NCBI GenBank assembly: GCA_965153355.1
Contig: OZ231127.1
Location: 92,628,001 to 92,692,000 of the forward strand
Direction of reading: 5' to 3'
Origin: Flaccisagitta enflata
Lineage: Eukaryota > Chaetognatha > Sagittoidea > Aphragmophora
DNA length: 64,000 nt
Shown: piece by piece, positions 47,955-59,487 of the stretch
Numbering within the stretch: position 1 is the stretch's first letter
Layout: each line of letters begins with the position of its first letter
Program-made: the position numbers and the translations under genes
Notes under the pieces: generated by a model
The model's database searches: none
What the model was told of the DNA's origin: nothing
The model's input: only the letters and a program-made list of their open reading frames with translations

Positions 47955-48250
47955 AGGTCAGTCAGGAACACATTTCTATGAGAGGGTCTGTTTCTCCATC
48001 ATTTTGACAGTTGGTTGGTCGGTCCATTACGCTTGTTCAAAAATCCAGCTGTTTTTGGCCACAGTGAGATCCTATATTGAATCAAAAAATCCACAAACAT
48101 GTTTTGAGAGCTTCCATTACTACTCTGTTGTTTCTTTTGCTTGTTCATCCATCTGTCTCTCTGTATACATGTCACTTGTCTAGAGCCAAAGACAATACAT
48201 GCAGAGACTCAGTCCAGACGCATCATTGCCTGGTCCAGTTTGTTTAATAA
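47955..48250 (+). mobile_element. Dispersed repeat, copy of 26073-26345
   Basis: GTCAGTCAGGAACACATTTC, CTATGAGAGGGTCTG, GCTGTTTTTGGCCACAGTGA and CAGTCCAGACGCATCATTGC all align in order with the copy at 26073. Confidence 0.65.
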
Positions 48251-48310
48251 ATCATAACCTTTTTTTATTCGATTTTAATATCAATTTATTTTGTTATGCT
48301 TTCTTGATTA

Positions 48311-48486
48311 CAGTCAAATTTTTCTCCAACAGATTTCAAGGGACAACAAATTTCATCTGTTATAGGTGGAATTCTGTTAGATCCTATATAAGAGATAAAA
48401 GAAAACCAACTAAAAGGATTTGGAATTTGCATCTGTTATATCCAAAATTCTGTTAGAGGCGGGTCCATTAGAGCGGGGTTTGACTG
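48311..48486. mobile_element. pogo/Tigger-like MITE with TA target site
   Basis: CAGTCAAATTTTTCTCCAAC at the left and CATTAGAGCGGGGTTTGACTG at the right, flanked by TA at 48309-48310 and 48487-48488. The interior CTGTTATAGGTGGAATTCTG is shared with 37290-37600. Confidence 0.75.
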
Positions 48487-48705
48487 TACAAGCAATTCAC
48501 ATGTCTTGGCAAACGCCAGTGGTCTCTATGTTCCTTTATTCTACATTGCTCTCTTTCTTGCTTCAATCTGCTTTTGTTCTTTCAAATCCCACTCCACATT
48601 TTATGGTTCATCATTTCTTTTCCTCTTGTCGCCGTCTCATGACTTGTTTTTTGTTTGTTCGCTTTTCCTCTGGTTTTTTTCCTCTTTTATCTTTTCCTTT
48701 TTGGG

Positions 48706-49165
48706 CAGCGGCCCCAAAGGGCTGATGTCCTGTAGGACACAGGGGGGAATTTTGATACATCCATCCGTCCTTCCATCCTTCCGTCCATCCCCCCCTTGAC
48801 CATCGGAGCCTCAAGTCTGCAGCTTCAGGCCTGATTTTGGCCCTCTTAGCCATCAAATTAGCCCTTTCAGACCTCAATTCAGCCCTTGAGAGCTCAAATC
48901 AGCTCTCCAGCCCGCATATCTGCCCTCAAGACCTCAAATCAGCCCTCCAGATCTCAAATCAGCCCTCCAGACCTCAAATCCGCCCTCCAGGCCTCAAATC
49001 AAATCTTCAGGCCTCAAATTTGTCCTCTAGGCCTCAAGCCTGCCCCCAAACCTCAAATCTGCTCTTTTGGACTAAATTCTGCCATCCCGACTCCACTAAT
49101 TCACTTGATCACTCCAAGCAGGGCATCGGGTACCACTGCCCATGTGCGATCCTTGGATGACTAAT
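48706..49165. mobile_element. Family C element with CCTCAAATCAGCCCTCCAGA array
   Basis: TGGGCAGCGGCCCCAAAGGG, GATGTCCTGTAGGACACAGG, CCATCCGTCC tract, then about 13 degenerate 20-bp units (48800-49075), then AAGCAGGGCATCGGGTACCA and CTGCCCATGTGCGATCCTTG. The inner right end is missing, so this copy is deleted on one side. Confidence 0.65.
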
Positions 49166-49544
49166 TTCATTTGTGCTGGGAGGAGACGTTGCAACGCGTT
49201 GGCTTGTTCCATGAATTCTTCATGATCTTTATCTAAATAGAAATACAAGTCGGTCAACACGATTTTTCAGTCGCTTGAACGCCACACTATGATCAAACGT
49301 TTCTCTCGGTTGATCGGTTATTCTGTCATATACAGCTATATATGGACGTCAATGGCTGGTATTTGCATCACTGCTTTTACTTGGACAACCTTTCAAACTT
49401 TTCATTAGTACAATTGCCCATCCGCACGCGACTTGGGTTTACGACCTTGTTTGCTCTGCTCAGCGGCAGGCCTCTTGATTTTGGAGCAGCGAGCAGCGCC
49501 GCTTCTCGGCAGAGAAAGGGAGATGTCGGCAGGTCTCAAAGATG

Positions 49545-49610
49545 GAAAAAGAAGAAGAAGAAGAAGAAGAAGAAGAAGAAGAAGAAGAAGAAGAAGAAGA
49601 AGAAGATGAA

Positions 49611-49645
<35 letters not shown>

Positions 49646-49690
49646 AGAAGAAGAACAAAGAAAAAGAAAGAAAAAGAAAAAGAAGGAGAA
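49545..49690. repeat. (GAA)n microsatellite
   Basis: GAAGAA with GAT/GAG variants. It encodes artefact poly-Lys, poly-Glu and poly-Leu frames. Confidence 0.95.
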
Positions 49691-49904
49691 GATCGAATGG
49701 AAAGGATGGTTATTGCAGTCAGCATTGATACCATTTGCATATTGTAGTTTTATGATGACTGCTCTTGTGTAACTTAGTGGAGTTGAAAGACTGAGTTTGA
49801 TTTAAAGATATCATAAGAACTTAATCCTTTATGTTGTGAACTAAGAAAAGGAAAACCTTTATCGCATGTAAAACTAATCAACATCCTCAGGTGTTTCATG
49901 TAGA

Positions 49905-50034
49905 CTACGTCTGTCAGAGTGCTCAGAAAAGCCGAAATTGAACTTCGCCTGGCAAGATTGTTATTCCTTTGCAAAAATGCTCTCAAATGAGCTAATGCGC
50001 AACTTTCAAATCAATTGAGAACCATCTTTAGGGT
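49905..50034 (-). repeat. Left arm of a widely spaced inverted repeat
   Basis: Its complement (CACCCTAAAGATGGTTCTCA through GCATTTTTGCAAAGG to CTGACAGACGTA) reappears at 52684-52812 at about 85% identity judged by eye. Confidence 0.75.
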
Positions 50035-50599
50035 GACTCTGAAGTTTCCATAGATTTGTAAGAGAGAGACAGAATTTCCATTACAGAAATATAGGTTTCA
50101 ATGATACACAGACCACCAAATCCCACCCTGATGGGAAATAAGCCCCTAACGACACTTTATCCCGCTCAAGCCACCTACACAGACCACCAAATCCTCCTAA
50201 GTGTTTATGTGCCTCCTACCCCTCCCACCTCCAATTTCAGTTTTTTTTTTGTTCATTTCCATAAAAGAATTCTATTTCCTCTCTTCATGGCAAAAAGAGT
50301 GACAAAATCATAATCAAAAGAATTACATGGGTTGTCAAAAAAAATATTTGCTAAAGTTACAATAGTGGAATTGCTTACTTTAGTTTTCCATAGTAATGCA
50401 GGCAGCTCTGGTATCCTTTTTCTTGAAAACAGTTCAAACTGCCTTATGCAAATTTCTTTGCATAGGACTAGAAACACTAAACAAGTGATGCGGGGCCCAA
50501 ATATTGTGGGGGATAGGTGGGTAGGGGCAGCCAGCCACCATCCAAACTCAAGGACAACCTTATAAATGCTTGATAACCTAAGCAAAACATTAAAACTAC

Positions 50600-52060
50600 C
50601 TTAGTACCTACCTACTGCAGGACAACTCAGCCAATGCAAAAACCATTGGAACATTTTTAGAAAAACTATAGGAATACTGCAGGGCAAGTTGCATGGTAAC
50701 AGAACAAATCTTAAACAACTTGAGGATAACTTAAAGACAATTCTTGGACAAATCTAGGACAACCCCAGAACAAATAAGGCTACCTCTAGGACAACTAAAA
50801 AAATCTGAACAGTATCTGGGTCCGCGACGGAGGGGGTTAAAGATCACCAATTCCATAAGATCGCTATGACCAAAAGATCACTTACCCTGTAAGTTCGCTA
50901 AAACTTTACATTTAGAGACTTCATACAAAGTTTCATGCAAATCCGTTTAAAAATGGCAAAGTTATGCACGTTTTTCACTTTGAGGCTAGTAGGGTGGTTG
51001 GGTGGTAGGCTTGTTTGGATAAATAGTGTGCATACGTTGAGTTCTTCTATTTAGAGACTCCATACCAAGTTTTAACCAAATTGGTTGAAAAATGTCCAAT
51101 TTATGAAAGTTTTTCACTTTTAGACTAGTAAGCTGGTTGGGTGGTAGGTCGGTTTGGCCAGTTAGCATGCTCAAACATAAATAAACCACATACATGTGTT
51201 GAGTCCTTCCATTTGGAGACTCCATACCAAATTTCAACCAAATTGGTTGAAAAATGCCAAAAATATGCACATTTTTCACTTTTAGGCTGGTAGGCTGGTT
51301 GGGTGGTAGGCTGGTTTGACAGGATAAATAGTGTGCATATGTTGAGTTCTTCTATTCAGAGACTCCATACCAACTTTCAACCAAATTAGTTGAAAAATGA
51401 CAAAGTTATGCAAGTTTTTCACTTTTGGGCGCATTGGCTGGTTGGGTGGTAGGTCGGTTTGGCCGGTTAGCATGCTCAAATGCATATAAATCACATACAT
51501 ATGTTGAGTCCTTCCATTTAGAGACTCCATACCAAATTTCAACCAAATCGGTTGAAAAATGCCAAAGTTATGCACGTTTTTCACTTTTAGGCCAGTAGGC
51601 TGGTTGGGCCGGTTGGGTTGGTCGGATCACAAAAATCGGATAGGATGTAAAGCGCCTTACCTTAGTACAACTTCCCACCAAATATGAACCAAATCGGTCA
51701 AAGCATAAAAAAGTTATCCATTTTTTAAAATCCGTAACAACAACGACAACAACGACGACGACACCCACCCACCTTGAATTATAGTCCCCGTCTGAATGAT
51801 ATTCCGTCGCGGACAAAAAACTAAGGACAATTCTGACAACTTTAGGACAACTCCTTGCACATTCCTAAGACAACTAGGACAACTCTAGGACAAAAAAAAC
51901 AACTCTAGAACAACTTTTGGACAACCTTTGGACAACTTTAGGACACTTTTAAGACAACTTGAGGACAACTCTAGGACAAATCTAGGACATTTCAAGGACA
52001 TCACAAGGACATCACAAGGACAATATAAGGACTCCTTATTGGCAACTTTAAGACAAGTCT
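50600..52060. repeat. Degenerate GGACAACTCTA tandem repeat, interrupted
   Basis: Units of about 11-20 bases (AGGACAACTCT, TAAGACAACTT) at 50620-50815 and again at 51815-52060, with the TIR element at 50820-51814 between the two parts. Confidence 0.75.
50820..51814. mobile_element. TIR element of about 995 bp carrying 150-bp tandem repeats
   Basis: GTCCGCGACGGA at 50820-50831 and its exact complement at 51803-51814. Inside are about five copies of a ~150-bp unit (TTGAGTCCTTCCATTTGGAG, CTCCATACCAAATTTCAACC, TTTTTCACTTTTAGG, GGTTGGGTGGTAGG). They alternate between two types, giving a ~305-bp higher-order unit. An ACG/AAC triplet tract (51735-51762) lies near the right end. ORFs here follow the repeat. 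Confidence 0.7.
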
Positions 52061-52079
52061 AAAACAAGTACTGTTGGAT

Positions 52080-52550
52080 AACTCGATTAACCCAAGGAAA
52101 TTACAGGAAAACCCAAAACTCATTTCCATATGAGTGATCCTTCCATATTTAAGGCTGAAAAGGATACAAAATTTTTCCCTAATCACTATTAGCATTGAAA
52201 AAGCGCGCTCTAATTGCATTTATGTTCACCCAATGACATCAATTTATGCTTGGCAAAAAAATACTTGATAAAAGAGAGGAAATAACAAATATCTTTTTGG
52301 CTAATTTGTATGATTGGGTAAAAAATGGGTAAAATCAAGCTCGTTCTCAGCTTAAACTCAAAAGCGCAATTGCGCGCATTAGATCTAGCTCCGCATTCCA
52401 ACTACGGAGGATTAGGTGCTACCGCCAATGCGCAAAATGTGCAACTCTAGAAAACCGGTGAACTTTTGTGAATCTCTATATTTTCTATGTATTTTACATA
52501 ATGTTTTTATCATTATTTATATACTAAACACAATTTCAAAATGATTTTTT
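52080..52550. other. Non-coding interval
   Basis: AT-rich, with no supportable feature. GCTACCGCCAATGCGC near 52418 resembles one arm of the hairpin at 8342 but has no partner. Confidence 0.35.
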
Positions 52551-52556
52551 TTGCAG

Positions 52557-52618
52557 ACATGAACCAAACAGGGTTAGTAGAAGTGGAAAACAGCACTATT
52601 GTAGTAGGTTTCAAATAG
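52557..52618 (+). CDS. Possible small terminal exon
   Basis: ATTTTTTTTGCAG is a strong acceptor. An open frame of 20 codons follows (MNQTGLVEVENST, then to TAG at 52616). No upstream partner was found, so it could be chance. Confidence 0.25.
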
Positions 52619-52683
52619 TTGTATCCATTACTTATTTCCCATCATGGCGCTCTGTGTGATAATTCAATGTAAACTTTAACCTC

Positions 52684-52820
52684 ACCCTAAAGATGGTTCT
52701 CAATTGATTTGAAGGTTGTGTAATAGCTCATTTGAAAGCATTTTTGCAAAGGAAAAATATTTTTGCCAGGCAAAGTTCAATTTTGGCTTTGCAGGGCACC
52801 CTGACAGACGTAATTGTAGA
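52684..52820 (+). repeat. Right arm of the widely spaced inverted repeat
   Basis: CACCCTAAAGATGGTTCTCA to CCTGACAGACGTAATTG. It pairs with 49905-50034, giving an arm-to-arm distance of about 2.65 kb. Confidence 0.75.
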
Positions 52821-52979
52821 CACCAACCGAAAAGGTGGATAGCGATGATACAAATATTGAAAAAAACCACTAAACTTCGAGATCAAATTTGCGTCACGTT
52901 CAGTGCGCCGCAGTAGAGGTGAGAGTTAGCCATGACAATGGCTTGGCAGGGATATGTCGGCTGTAAGCTGTTGCCAGGC

Positions 52980-53200
52980 CCAAGCTCTGCTGCAAAACTG
53001 GCGATTTCGTCGCCATTTCTAGCGAATTTTGGGATCTCCTAGTGACAAGAATTTCTCATCTAGCTCCTAGTAAATCATCTGGCGATTTTTTTCAAAACCC
53101 CTAGCTAGTCTAGCTAATTCTAGCGAATTTTAGCGAATTTCAGCTAATTTTATCCATTTTTGCTAAATACTTATCCAATTTTAGGCTTTCTCCTACTTTG
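52980..53200. repeat. Degenerate TAGCGAATTT repeats
   Basis: CTAGCGAATTTT/CTAGCTAATT-type units. Related words (TTAGCGAATTT) recur at 57945-58035. Confidence 0.5.
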
Positions 53201-53266
53201 TTTGGAAAAATTGCTGATTCCTGATGGGCATCTTGAGACCTTTTGTTTTTCCTCTCCCTATACTAA

Positions 53267-53669
53267 GCGAATCAAAAAAAAAGCCGCACCCTTTTGTAGC
53301 TAAGTGAAAGAGACACAAAAAATCAATTCAAAATTTTTTTGTTCAACTGATTTTAAAGATTTTTGAATTTTCTTTCATTCTAGACTAATCCCAGGTCTGT
53401 ATCTCATACCATTTAGGAGATAGAGCTTGCCAAAGTGAACCTCTCTTTTGCAAAAATGTTCATTTTTCAATAGGATTGCAAAACTGAAAGTGGCAATGTT
53501 TTTACTCTTTTTTATGCCATTTCTAAACAAATAAAGCTAGAAATTCCAGATTGGAGCCAAATGAAAGATCTTTTTGAGATCTTTAAAATTGTCAAAGATT
53601 TTGTTTGATTATTTTGAAGTTTGATATGATAAATTGCCATTTAAAAGTGCGGCTTTTTTTTTGATTCGC
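53267..53669. mobile_element. TIR element with GCGAATC ends
   Basis: GCGAATCAAAAAAAAAGCCG then CAC, matched by GTGCGGCTTTTTTTTGATTC then GC at the right. The interior shares TCTCATACCATTTAGGAGAT and the TCTAGACCAATCCCAG-like words with 20120-20190. Confidence 0.7.
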
Positions 53670-53980
53670 GTAGTAAAGGAATAATTTTCATCATATACAT
53701 AAATTTGTTCTGTGGTATTACTTTAATCATACGAGGACAATCACCCACATACGGACCTGATCATTATCTTCACTCTTGTCCGTGTATTTATCTGCCTTCA
53801 TTCGACTTCGCAAATGGGACACCATGATTGTCTCATTGCTTGTTCGATCAGCGCGGCCTTGAACTCGTCTCGACAATTGATTCTAACTTCAGAACTGACT
53901 TCAGAATGTCACCTGTGACTCAAGGATAACTTAAAGGGCCTCAGCCTCTTCTTCTCATAGCAAACGGGAGAAAGACAAAT

Positions 53981-54202
53981 ATGGAATCATTGACGGTTCT
54001 GACTTCTAATTATGCGGTAATAAAAAGGCCCATACACAACACGGTTCTTGACCTCGGTAAAACAGTGAATCTAAAGGGAGAGCTCATATCAAAAGAACGC
54101 TTAGAAATGAAATGGCGAAGAGATACACAATGGGCATCAAACTACTACAATAATTCATCTAAGATGTGGAAAAGGAATGAGCAGATAGTTTTTAACCATT
54201 GA
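53981..54202 (+). CDS. Possible terminal exon or small ORF, unrecognised
   Basis: 73 codons from ATG, with coding-like use of charged and aromatic residues. A good acceptor (CTCTTCTTCTCATAG) lies about 20 bases upstream, and the frame is open back to it. No domain or partner exon is recognised. Confidence 0.3.
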   Translation: MESLTVLTSNYAVIKRPIHNTVLDLGKTVNLKGELISKERLEMKWRRDTQWASNYYNNSSKMWKRNEQIVFNH

Positions 54203-54383
54203 CTTAAAGACGAGATTTATAACTCATGGAAACTTAAGGTTGAGTCACGAGATCTAGCTACTGAATTAATCGTATGAACGCGATGAATGACTACTGAATG
54301 AAACAAGAAAACAGCCATTCACTCCATGAATTCTTTAAAGCTAATGACACAATACAACATCACTGTGTCATATAATGCCTTTT

Positions 54384-54640
54384 TAGTCGCGTGCACGCGG
54401 CTCTACAATCCACTTTGTGCGTCGGTTGGTCAGTTGGTTGGTCAGTCGGTCACGTTTTACTTTTTCTTATGATTTTATTTTCTGACCTCACTGCTCTTGC
54501 CTAAATGGTCTAGTGACCTCAAATACAGCCTCTGCCCACCCGCACGCGACTTCTGTAGCCGTGTATCCGGCCTTGTCTTCTCACATTTTAAGTCGCGTGC
54601 ACGCGACTCTACAACCCGCTTTGTCCCTATGTTGCACAGT
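54384..54640 (+). mobile_element. Helentron-like family A element followed by a second head
   Basis: TAGTCGCGTGCACGCGGCTC (54384) to GTATCCGGCCTTGTC (54575) is near full length. A second head, AAGTCGCGTGCACGCGACTC, starts at 54590 but lacks the body. Confidence 0.7.
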
Positions 54641-54929
54641 GGAATGTGCATGCTCAGAGCGAGCGAGGAAGCTTACATCTGCGTGTCTCTCTATATACGC
54701 CATTGATTAACTAATTTTTCAACCAAAATAGATTCCTCCCTCATAGAATTGACAAAAAAAGAACATTTAGGCGAACCACAGTGGTTTATTTCATAATTTT
54801 TGGGCCTCATATTAAAGCAGTCCGGCATAGACCGGCAGTCAAAATTCTGGCAAAAAAATGACAAAAGTGCTGAAAGAGAGAAGACGAAGAAGAAGGTGAA
54901 AAGAAAGGACAAGACAAAAATGTCAATGA

Positions 54930-55640
54930 AGAAGATGAAGTACAGTAGATGAAGTAGGGGAAGAAGAATGCGACAAAGATGGCGGAGAAGAAGGCGGAGG
55001 AGGAGGAGGAAGAGGAGGAGGAGGAGGAGGAGGAGGAGGAGGAATCAAGTGATGGAAGATTTGAAAGATTAGTTTCAGTTTCAACGTTTTATTACGTAGG
55101 GAAATGATAAGAACAGGGAGGAAACAAGAAGAAGAAGAAGAAGAAGAAGAAGAAGAAGAAGAAGAAGAAGAAGAAGAAGAAGAAGAAGAGGAAGGAGATG
55201 ATGAAGAAGAAGAAGAAGGCGGAGGAGAAAAAGGAGGCATTAGCACAAGGAATGTTGAAAAAATCACTTTTATCACAATAACGCGAGGAAGAACAGAAGA
55301 AGAAGAAGAAGAAGAAGAAGAAGAAGAAGAAGAAGAAGAAGAAGAAGAAGAAGAAGAAGAAGAAGAAGAAGAATGAGGAGGAGAAGAATGAGGAGGAGAA
55401 GAAGAAGAAGAAGAAGAATGAGGAGGAGAAGAAGGAGGGGAAGAAGGAGGGGAAGAAGGAGAAGAAGAAGAGGTAGGACAAGAACGAGGAAAGGCAGTAG
55501 AATGAATCAAAATTCGAGTGCTGAGAATATCAGTTTCAAGTTTCAACATGATTACGAGAAGAAGAAGAAGAAGAAGAAAAAAAGAAGAAGAAGGAGTAGG
55601 AGATGAAGAAGAAGAAGAAGGTGGAGGAGGAGAATAGTCG
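54930..55640. repeat. (GAA)n/(GAG)n compound microsatellite
   Basis: GAAGAA runs at 55120-55190, 55292-55374, 55556-55580 and 55600-55625, with GGAGGA at 54975-55042 and 55370-55470. The 208-aa Ser-rich ORF on the minus strand is an artefact. Confidence 0.9.
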
Positions 55641-56042
55641 CAAAAGCGTCAGATGGTCAGCGGTACCTGTGCCCTGCCTGAGTAAGTTGTGCTTAAAGTT
55701 GACTGGGGAGCAGGGCAGCGGCCCTGAAGGGGTCGATGACCTATGCTTTCACACATATGGGGAATTTTCTCCTTCTTCCCCCTGGCATCCGGCCTCTTGG
55801 CTGAGATTTGGATTTCAAGGCTGAGATTTGGGCCTCAAGGCTGGGATCTGTGCCTTTAGGCTGGGATTTAGGCCTTGAGGCTAGGATTTGGGCCTTGAGA
55901 CTGGAATTTGGGCCTCGAGACTAATTCGAGGGGGGGGGGACGGAGAAGAAGGAGGAGAAGGAGGAGGAGGAGAAGAAGGAGAAAATTCCCCATATGTGTG
56001 AAAGCATAAGTCATCGACCCCTTCGGGGCCGCTGCCCAAAAA
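55640..56042. mobile_element. Family C element with short array
   Basis: GGTCAGCGGTACCTGTGCCC, CCCTGC...GCAGGGCAGCGGCCC, GATGACCTATGCTTTCACAC then ATATGGGGAATTTTCTCC. About seven units of GGCTGGGATTTGGGCCTCAA follow, then GGAGAAAATTCCCCATATGT, GTGAAAGCATAAGTCATC and GGGGCCGCTGCCC. Confidence 0.7.
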
Positions 56043-56097
56043 GGAGGAATTTAGACATAGAATGATGAAAAGATTATTTGTAACAAAATGACACAAA

Positions 56098-56365
56098 GAA
56101 GAAGAAGAAAAAGAAGAAGAAGAAGAAGAAGAAGAAGAAGAAGAAGAAGAAGAAGAAGAAGAAGAAGAAGAAGAAAAACATGAAGAAGAAGAGAGGAGGA
56201 GAGGAGAATGAGAACAATGAAAAATAGTAGGAGTAATTTCAAATGGAACACTGATATCACTTTCAAGTTTCAATGTAATTAGGCAACCAGAAAGAAGAAG
56301 AAGAAGAAGATGAAGAAGGAGAAGAAGAAGAAGAAGAACAAGAAGAGGAAGAAGAAGAAGATCAG
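56098..56365. repeat. (GAA)n microsatellites
   Basis: GAAGAA at 56098-56175 and 56290-56362. Confidence 0.95.
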
Positions 56366-56369
56366 CAAT

Positions 56370-57060
56370 AATAAGAATAAGAAGAGAATGAAGAATCAAA
56401 GTTGGTGTAAAGTTAAAGGATAAAAAGAAACTGAAGAATATCAATCCTGTTCCATTTCTAAATTCGCTAAGATGAGAGAGAGATAGCTACATATAAATTA
56501 ACTATGTGAGAGATAGAGATAGAAAGAAAGGAATTAAAGCTCTATTTCACTCATCATCAAAACAGGAGAATTAAGGTATGTTGGCCCTAGTTTGACCTAT
56601 TCTCACTATGTCTTCCTTATTAACAACACCCTTAGTGATCTTTCTATAATAATTTTAGGCCCGGCGATCCCCAGCGTTTTTTTTCTGAGATTGATTTATA
56701 TATGCATGCAAATTAGATAGAAGGCCCAAAATTCAAGGTGGGGTGAGGACTATGCGAAATGAAGAAATGGGTCAGTTTTTGGTTTTAAACCTCGGTATAG
56801 ACTCTAATTCAATAGATTGTGGTCAAGTTTTGACTTGGAATGATCATTTGATAGAAAAATTTGACCCCTAAAATTTGCCTCTGCTTTTGGCGTTTTTTTC
56901 TTTTTTCCTAATTATCATGATTTTGACGCTTTTTTAAGCGCTCGTATGGGATTATTTTATGCTGAAATTGACTGAGACATATGCTAAAATGTTTTTAGCA
57001 AGTGTTTCCTTCAGATTTAGGCCCGTTTTCAAAAAAAAGAAAATTGTCATACCGCTGGCT
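56370..57060. other. Non-coding interval
   Basis: No supportable coding or repeat feature. Confidence 0.4.
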
Positions 57061-57084
57061 ATCACCAGCCACATCCCATTGTGA

Positions 57085-57272
57085 TGTTGGTCGGTTGGTC
57101 GGTAGGTTAGTCGGTCGGTTGGTCAGTCGGTCACATTTTACTTTTTTTATGATTTTATTTCTTGACCTCACTGCTCCTGCCCAAATGGTCTAGTGACCTT
57201 GAATATGCCCCCCCCCCCCACCCGCATGCGACTTTGGTAGCCGTGTATCCGCCGCCTGTATCCGGCCTTGTT
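57085..57272 (+). mobile_element. Helentron-like family A element, head decayed
   Basis: GTTGGTCGGTTGGTCGGTAG tract, CCTCACTGCTCCTGCCCAAA, TGGTCTAGTGACC, CACCCGCATGCGACTTTGGT, and ATCCGGCCTTGTTT. Confidence 0.6.
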
Positions 57273-57275
57273 TGG

Positions 57276-57778
57276 TTACACTTTTTTTTTTATAAGAACA
57301 TCATTTTTTGAGCAAGCCTTCAATGTTCTTAAATTTTCAGCAGTTTCAAAGCTTGAGCGTTCTTAAATTGTTCTTAATTCAAACGCACTTTTTAGCCTTC
57401 AATTAAGAACGTTCTTAATTAGTTTTAAGTTGGTCATTAAGGAGAAAATAAAGGAAAATGTCAATGAAACAATAAAGAAGTAGATATAAATGTTTTAAAT
57501 GAATTAAGATCAATGAAAGTAGAAAAATATATGCTATATAAAGTGAGACATGATTTGCTGAACAGAAAAGATATAGAGTCTGTCCATTTACAAAGAACAA
57601 TTGATTAAAAAAAAAACAGAAAAAAAATGTTCTTAGATTTTCAAGATTTCAAGCCTAATGTTTTTAATTTTTTCAAGAAATGAAGCCTTCCAATGTTCTT
57701 AGCATGTTCTTAAATTTTTGACGATTTGAAGCCTAACGTTCTTATAAACTTGGTTCTTATAAAAAAAAATAAGTGTAA
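57276..57778. mobile_element. TIR/foldback element with TTACACTT ends
   Basis: TTACACTTTTTTTTTTATAA and GAAC at the left; GTTCTTATAAAAAAAAATAA and GTGTAA at the right. The interior repeats AATGTTCTTA and GTTCTTAAATT in both orientations. It starts directly at the end of the Helentron-like copy. Confidence 0.65.
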
Positions 57779-58436
57779 TTGGCAATGAATGCTGAATAGT
57801 TGTTCAAAATGAATGTTTTGAATCTTATCCAACTGTATGTATTGAATCTTATCCAACTGTATGTAGTAGCAGTTTACTTGTTCAAAAGCATCTTACTCTT
57901 GTTATATGGATAGTTTTCGTTATTAATGGTCATCAGGTAAGCAAAGGAAAATTTAGCGAATTTCTAGCAAATTTGGAAAAAATCCTTAGCGAATTTTAGC
58001 GATTTTTTAGGGGCTAAATAGCGAATTTTGAAAAGCCCGAGTTAGCACCATAGGGCCCAAGCTAACTAATCGCGTTGCAGTAGTGGTATGCGGACTAAGG
58101 CTATAATAATGCAGCCCCCTTTATCATTCACTGACCCCCCACTCTCAAGTTAGGTCGGCAGCGTTCAGGGGGAAGTTTTTTGCTTGTCGGCAGAACAGAA
58201 CAATCAAGAGGCCTGCTCAGCGGTCTTTTATTGTAAAAGATGATGAATGTGTGATGCGCTAAGTCATGGATCAACGCGATTAACGCCGTCGCCGATGGGA
58301 AACATAAAGTGGCGTCTGGCAATGATTCAAACATTTTCACTAATAAAATAATTCCACCAGATTTTATGTTTTCATCAGATAATCTGTCTGCCCGTTTTGC
58401 TAACGAATCAACTTACTAATGATGGTGTTTTTGGTT

Positions 58437-58550
58437 ACGGACACGCAACTCTAAAAGATGTCCGTCCGTCCGTCCGTCCATCCGTCCGTCCGTCCTTCCG
58501 TCCAACCTTCCGTCCGTCCGTCCGTCCGTCCGTCCGTCCGTCACGCACAA
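58437..58550 (+). mobile_element. Helentron-like family B head with (GTCC)n
   Basis: GTTACGGACACGCAACTCTA then AAAGATGTCCGTCCG and about 85 bases of GTCC. The body is cut off by the family C element that follows. Confidence 0.6.
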
Positions 58551-58579
58551 GTTGAAAAGTGGAAAAACAAGCGTTTTAG

Positions 58580-59370
58580 ATGCTTTTTTGGGCAGCGGCC
58601 CCGAAGGGTACGAAGTCCTGTAGAACACAGGGAGAATCTGTCCGTCCGTACGTATGTAGGTCCGTCCCCCCCTAGGCTCATCCTCAGGGCTTTGTCTCCT
58701 TTGGGGCCCAAATCCAAGCAAAATGGCCCAAATCCATGCAAAGTGGCTCAAATCCAGGCATAATGGGCTAATTCCCGGCAAAATAGCCCAAATCCATGCG
58801 AAATGGGCCAAATCTTGCTAAAAAACCTGAATTTTTACTCAAGTTCTGTCATTTTGGCCCCTTAAACTTAGATTCTGGCTTATAAAACCCATATCCTAGC
58901 CCTAGAGACCCAGATCCTAACCTACAGGACCCAAATTCTGACCTCCAAGACCTAGGTCCTGGCCTCAAAAACCTAAATCCTAGCCTCAGAGACCTAAATC
59001 CTGGCCTCAGAGACTCAAATCCTTGCCTCAGAGACTAAGAAATTAGTCCCTAAGACCCAGATACGGGCGTCAGAGACCCAGATCCTGGCCTGCTTCTCCT
59101 TCAATTTAACCAAGGGTACCATTGTCCATATACTGTCTTTTGTCATGGTATTCAATGAAAATTTGAAAAACAGGGAATCCTTGACAGAAGGAAGGCAGAC
59201 GGACGGACGGATGGACGGACGGACGGACAGACAGATTCCCCCTGTGTTCTACAGGACTTCGTCCCCTTCGGGGCCGCTGCCCTGCTCCCATTCAACCTAA
59301 ATCACTTACTACTCAAGCAGGGCACGGGTACCGCTGACCACTTACTGCCTTTGGGCTGCTATTTGGGTAT
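58580..59370. mobile_element. Family C element, most complete single copy
   Basis: GGGCAGCGGCCCCGAAGGGT, GAAGTCCTGTAGAACACAGG, GTCC tract, and array of GCCCAAATCCATGCAAAATG then GACCTAAATCCTGGCCTCAG units (58690-59095). A unique spacer around TATTCAATGAAAATTTGAA follows, then GGAC tract, CCTGTGTTCTACAGGACTTC, GGGGCCGCTGCCCTGC, GCAGGGCACGGGTACCGCTG and CTGCCTTTGGGCTGCT. It is the inverted counterpart of the outer element at 37628. Confidence 0.7.
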
Positions 59371-59487
59371 GTGCGTTGGTGGGGGGGGGGGCATGGGGTG
59401 TGGATGGGGGTTGGATGCCCGGGCCCACCCGTCCGCAACGATGTTGTGACCCTGCGTCACTTGTTTTTTCTGTTTTGGTCATTTCAG

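Noticed and set aside
54923-55549. 208-aa Ser/Pro-rich minus-strand ORF
   Set aside because: A translation of GAA/GGA microsatellites.
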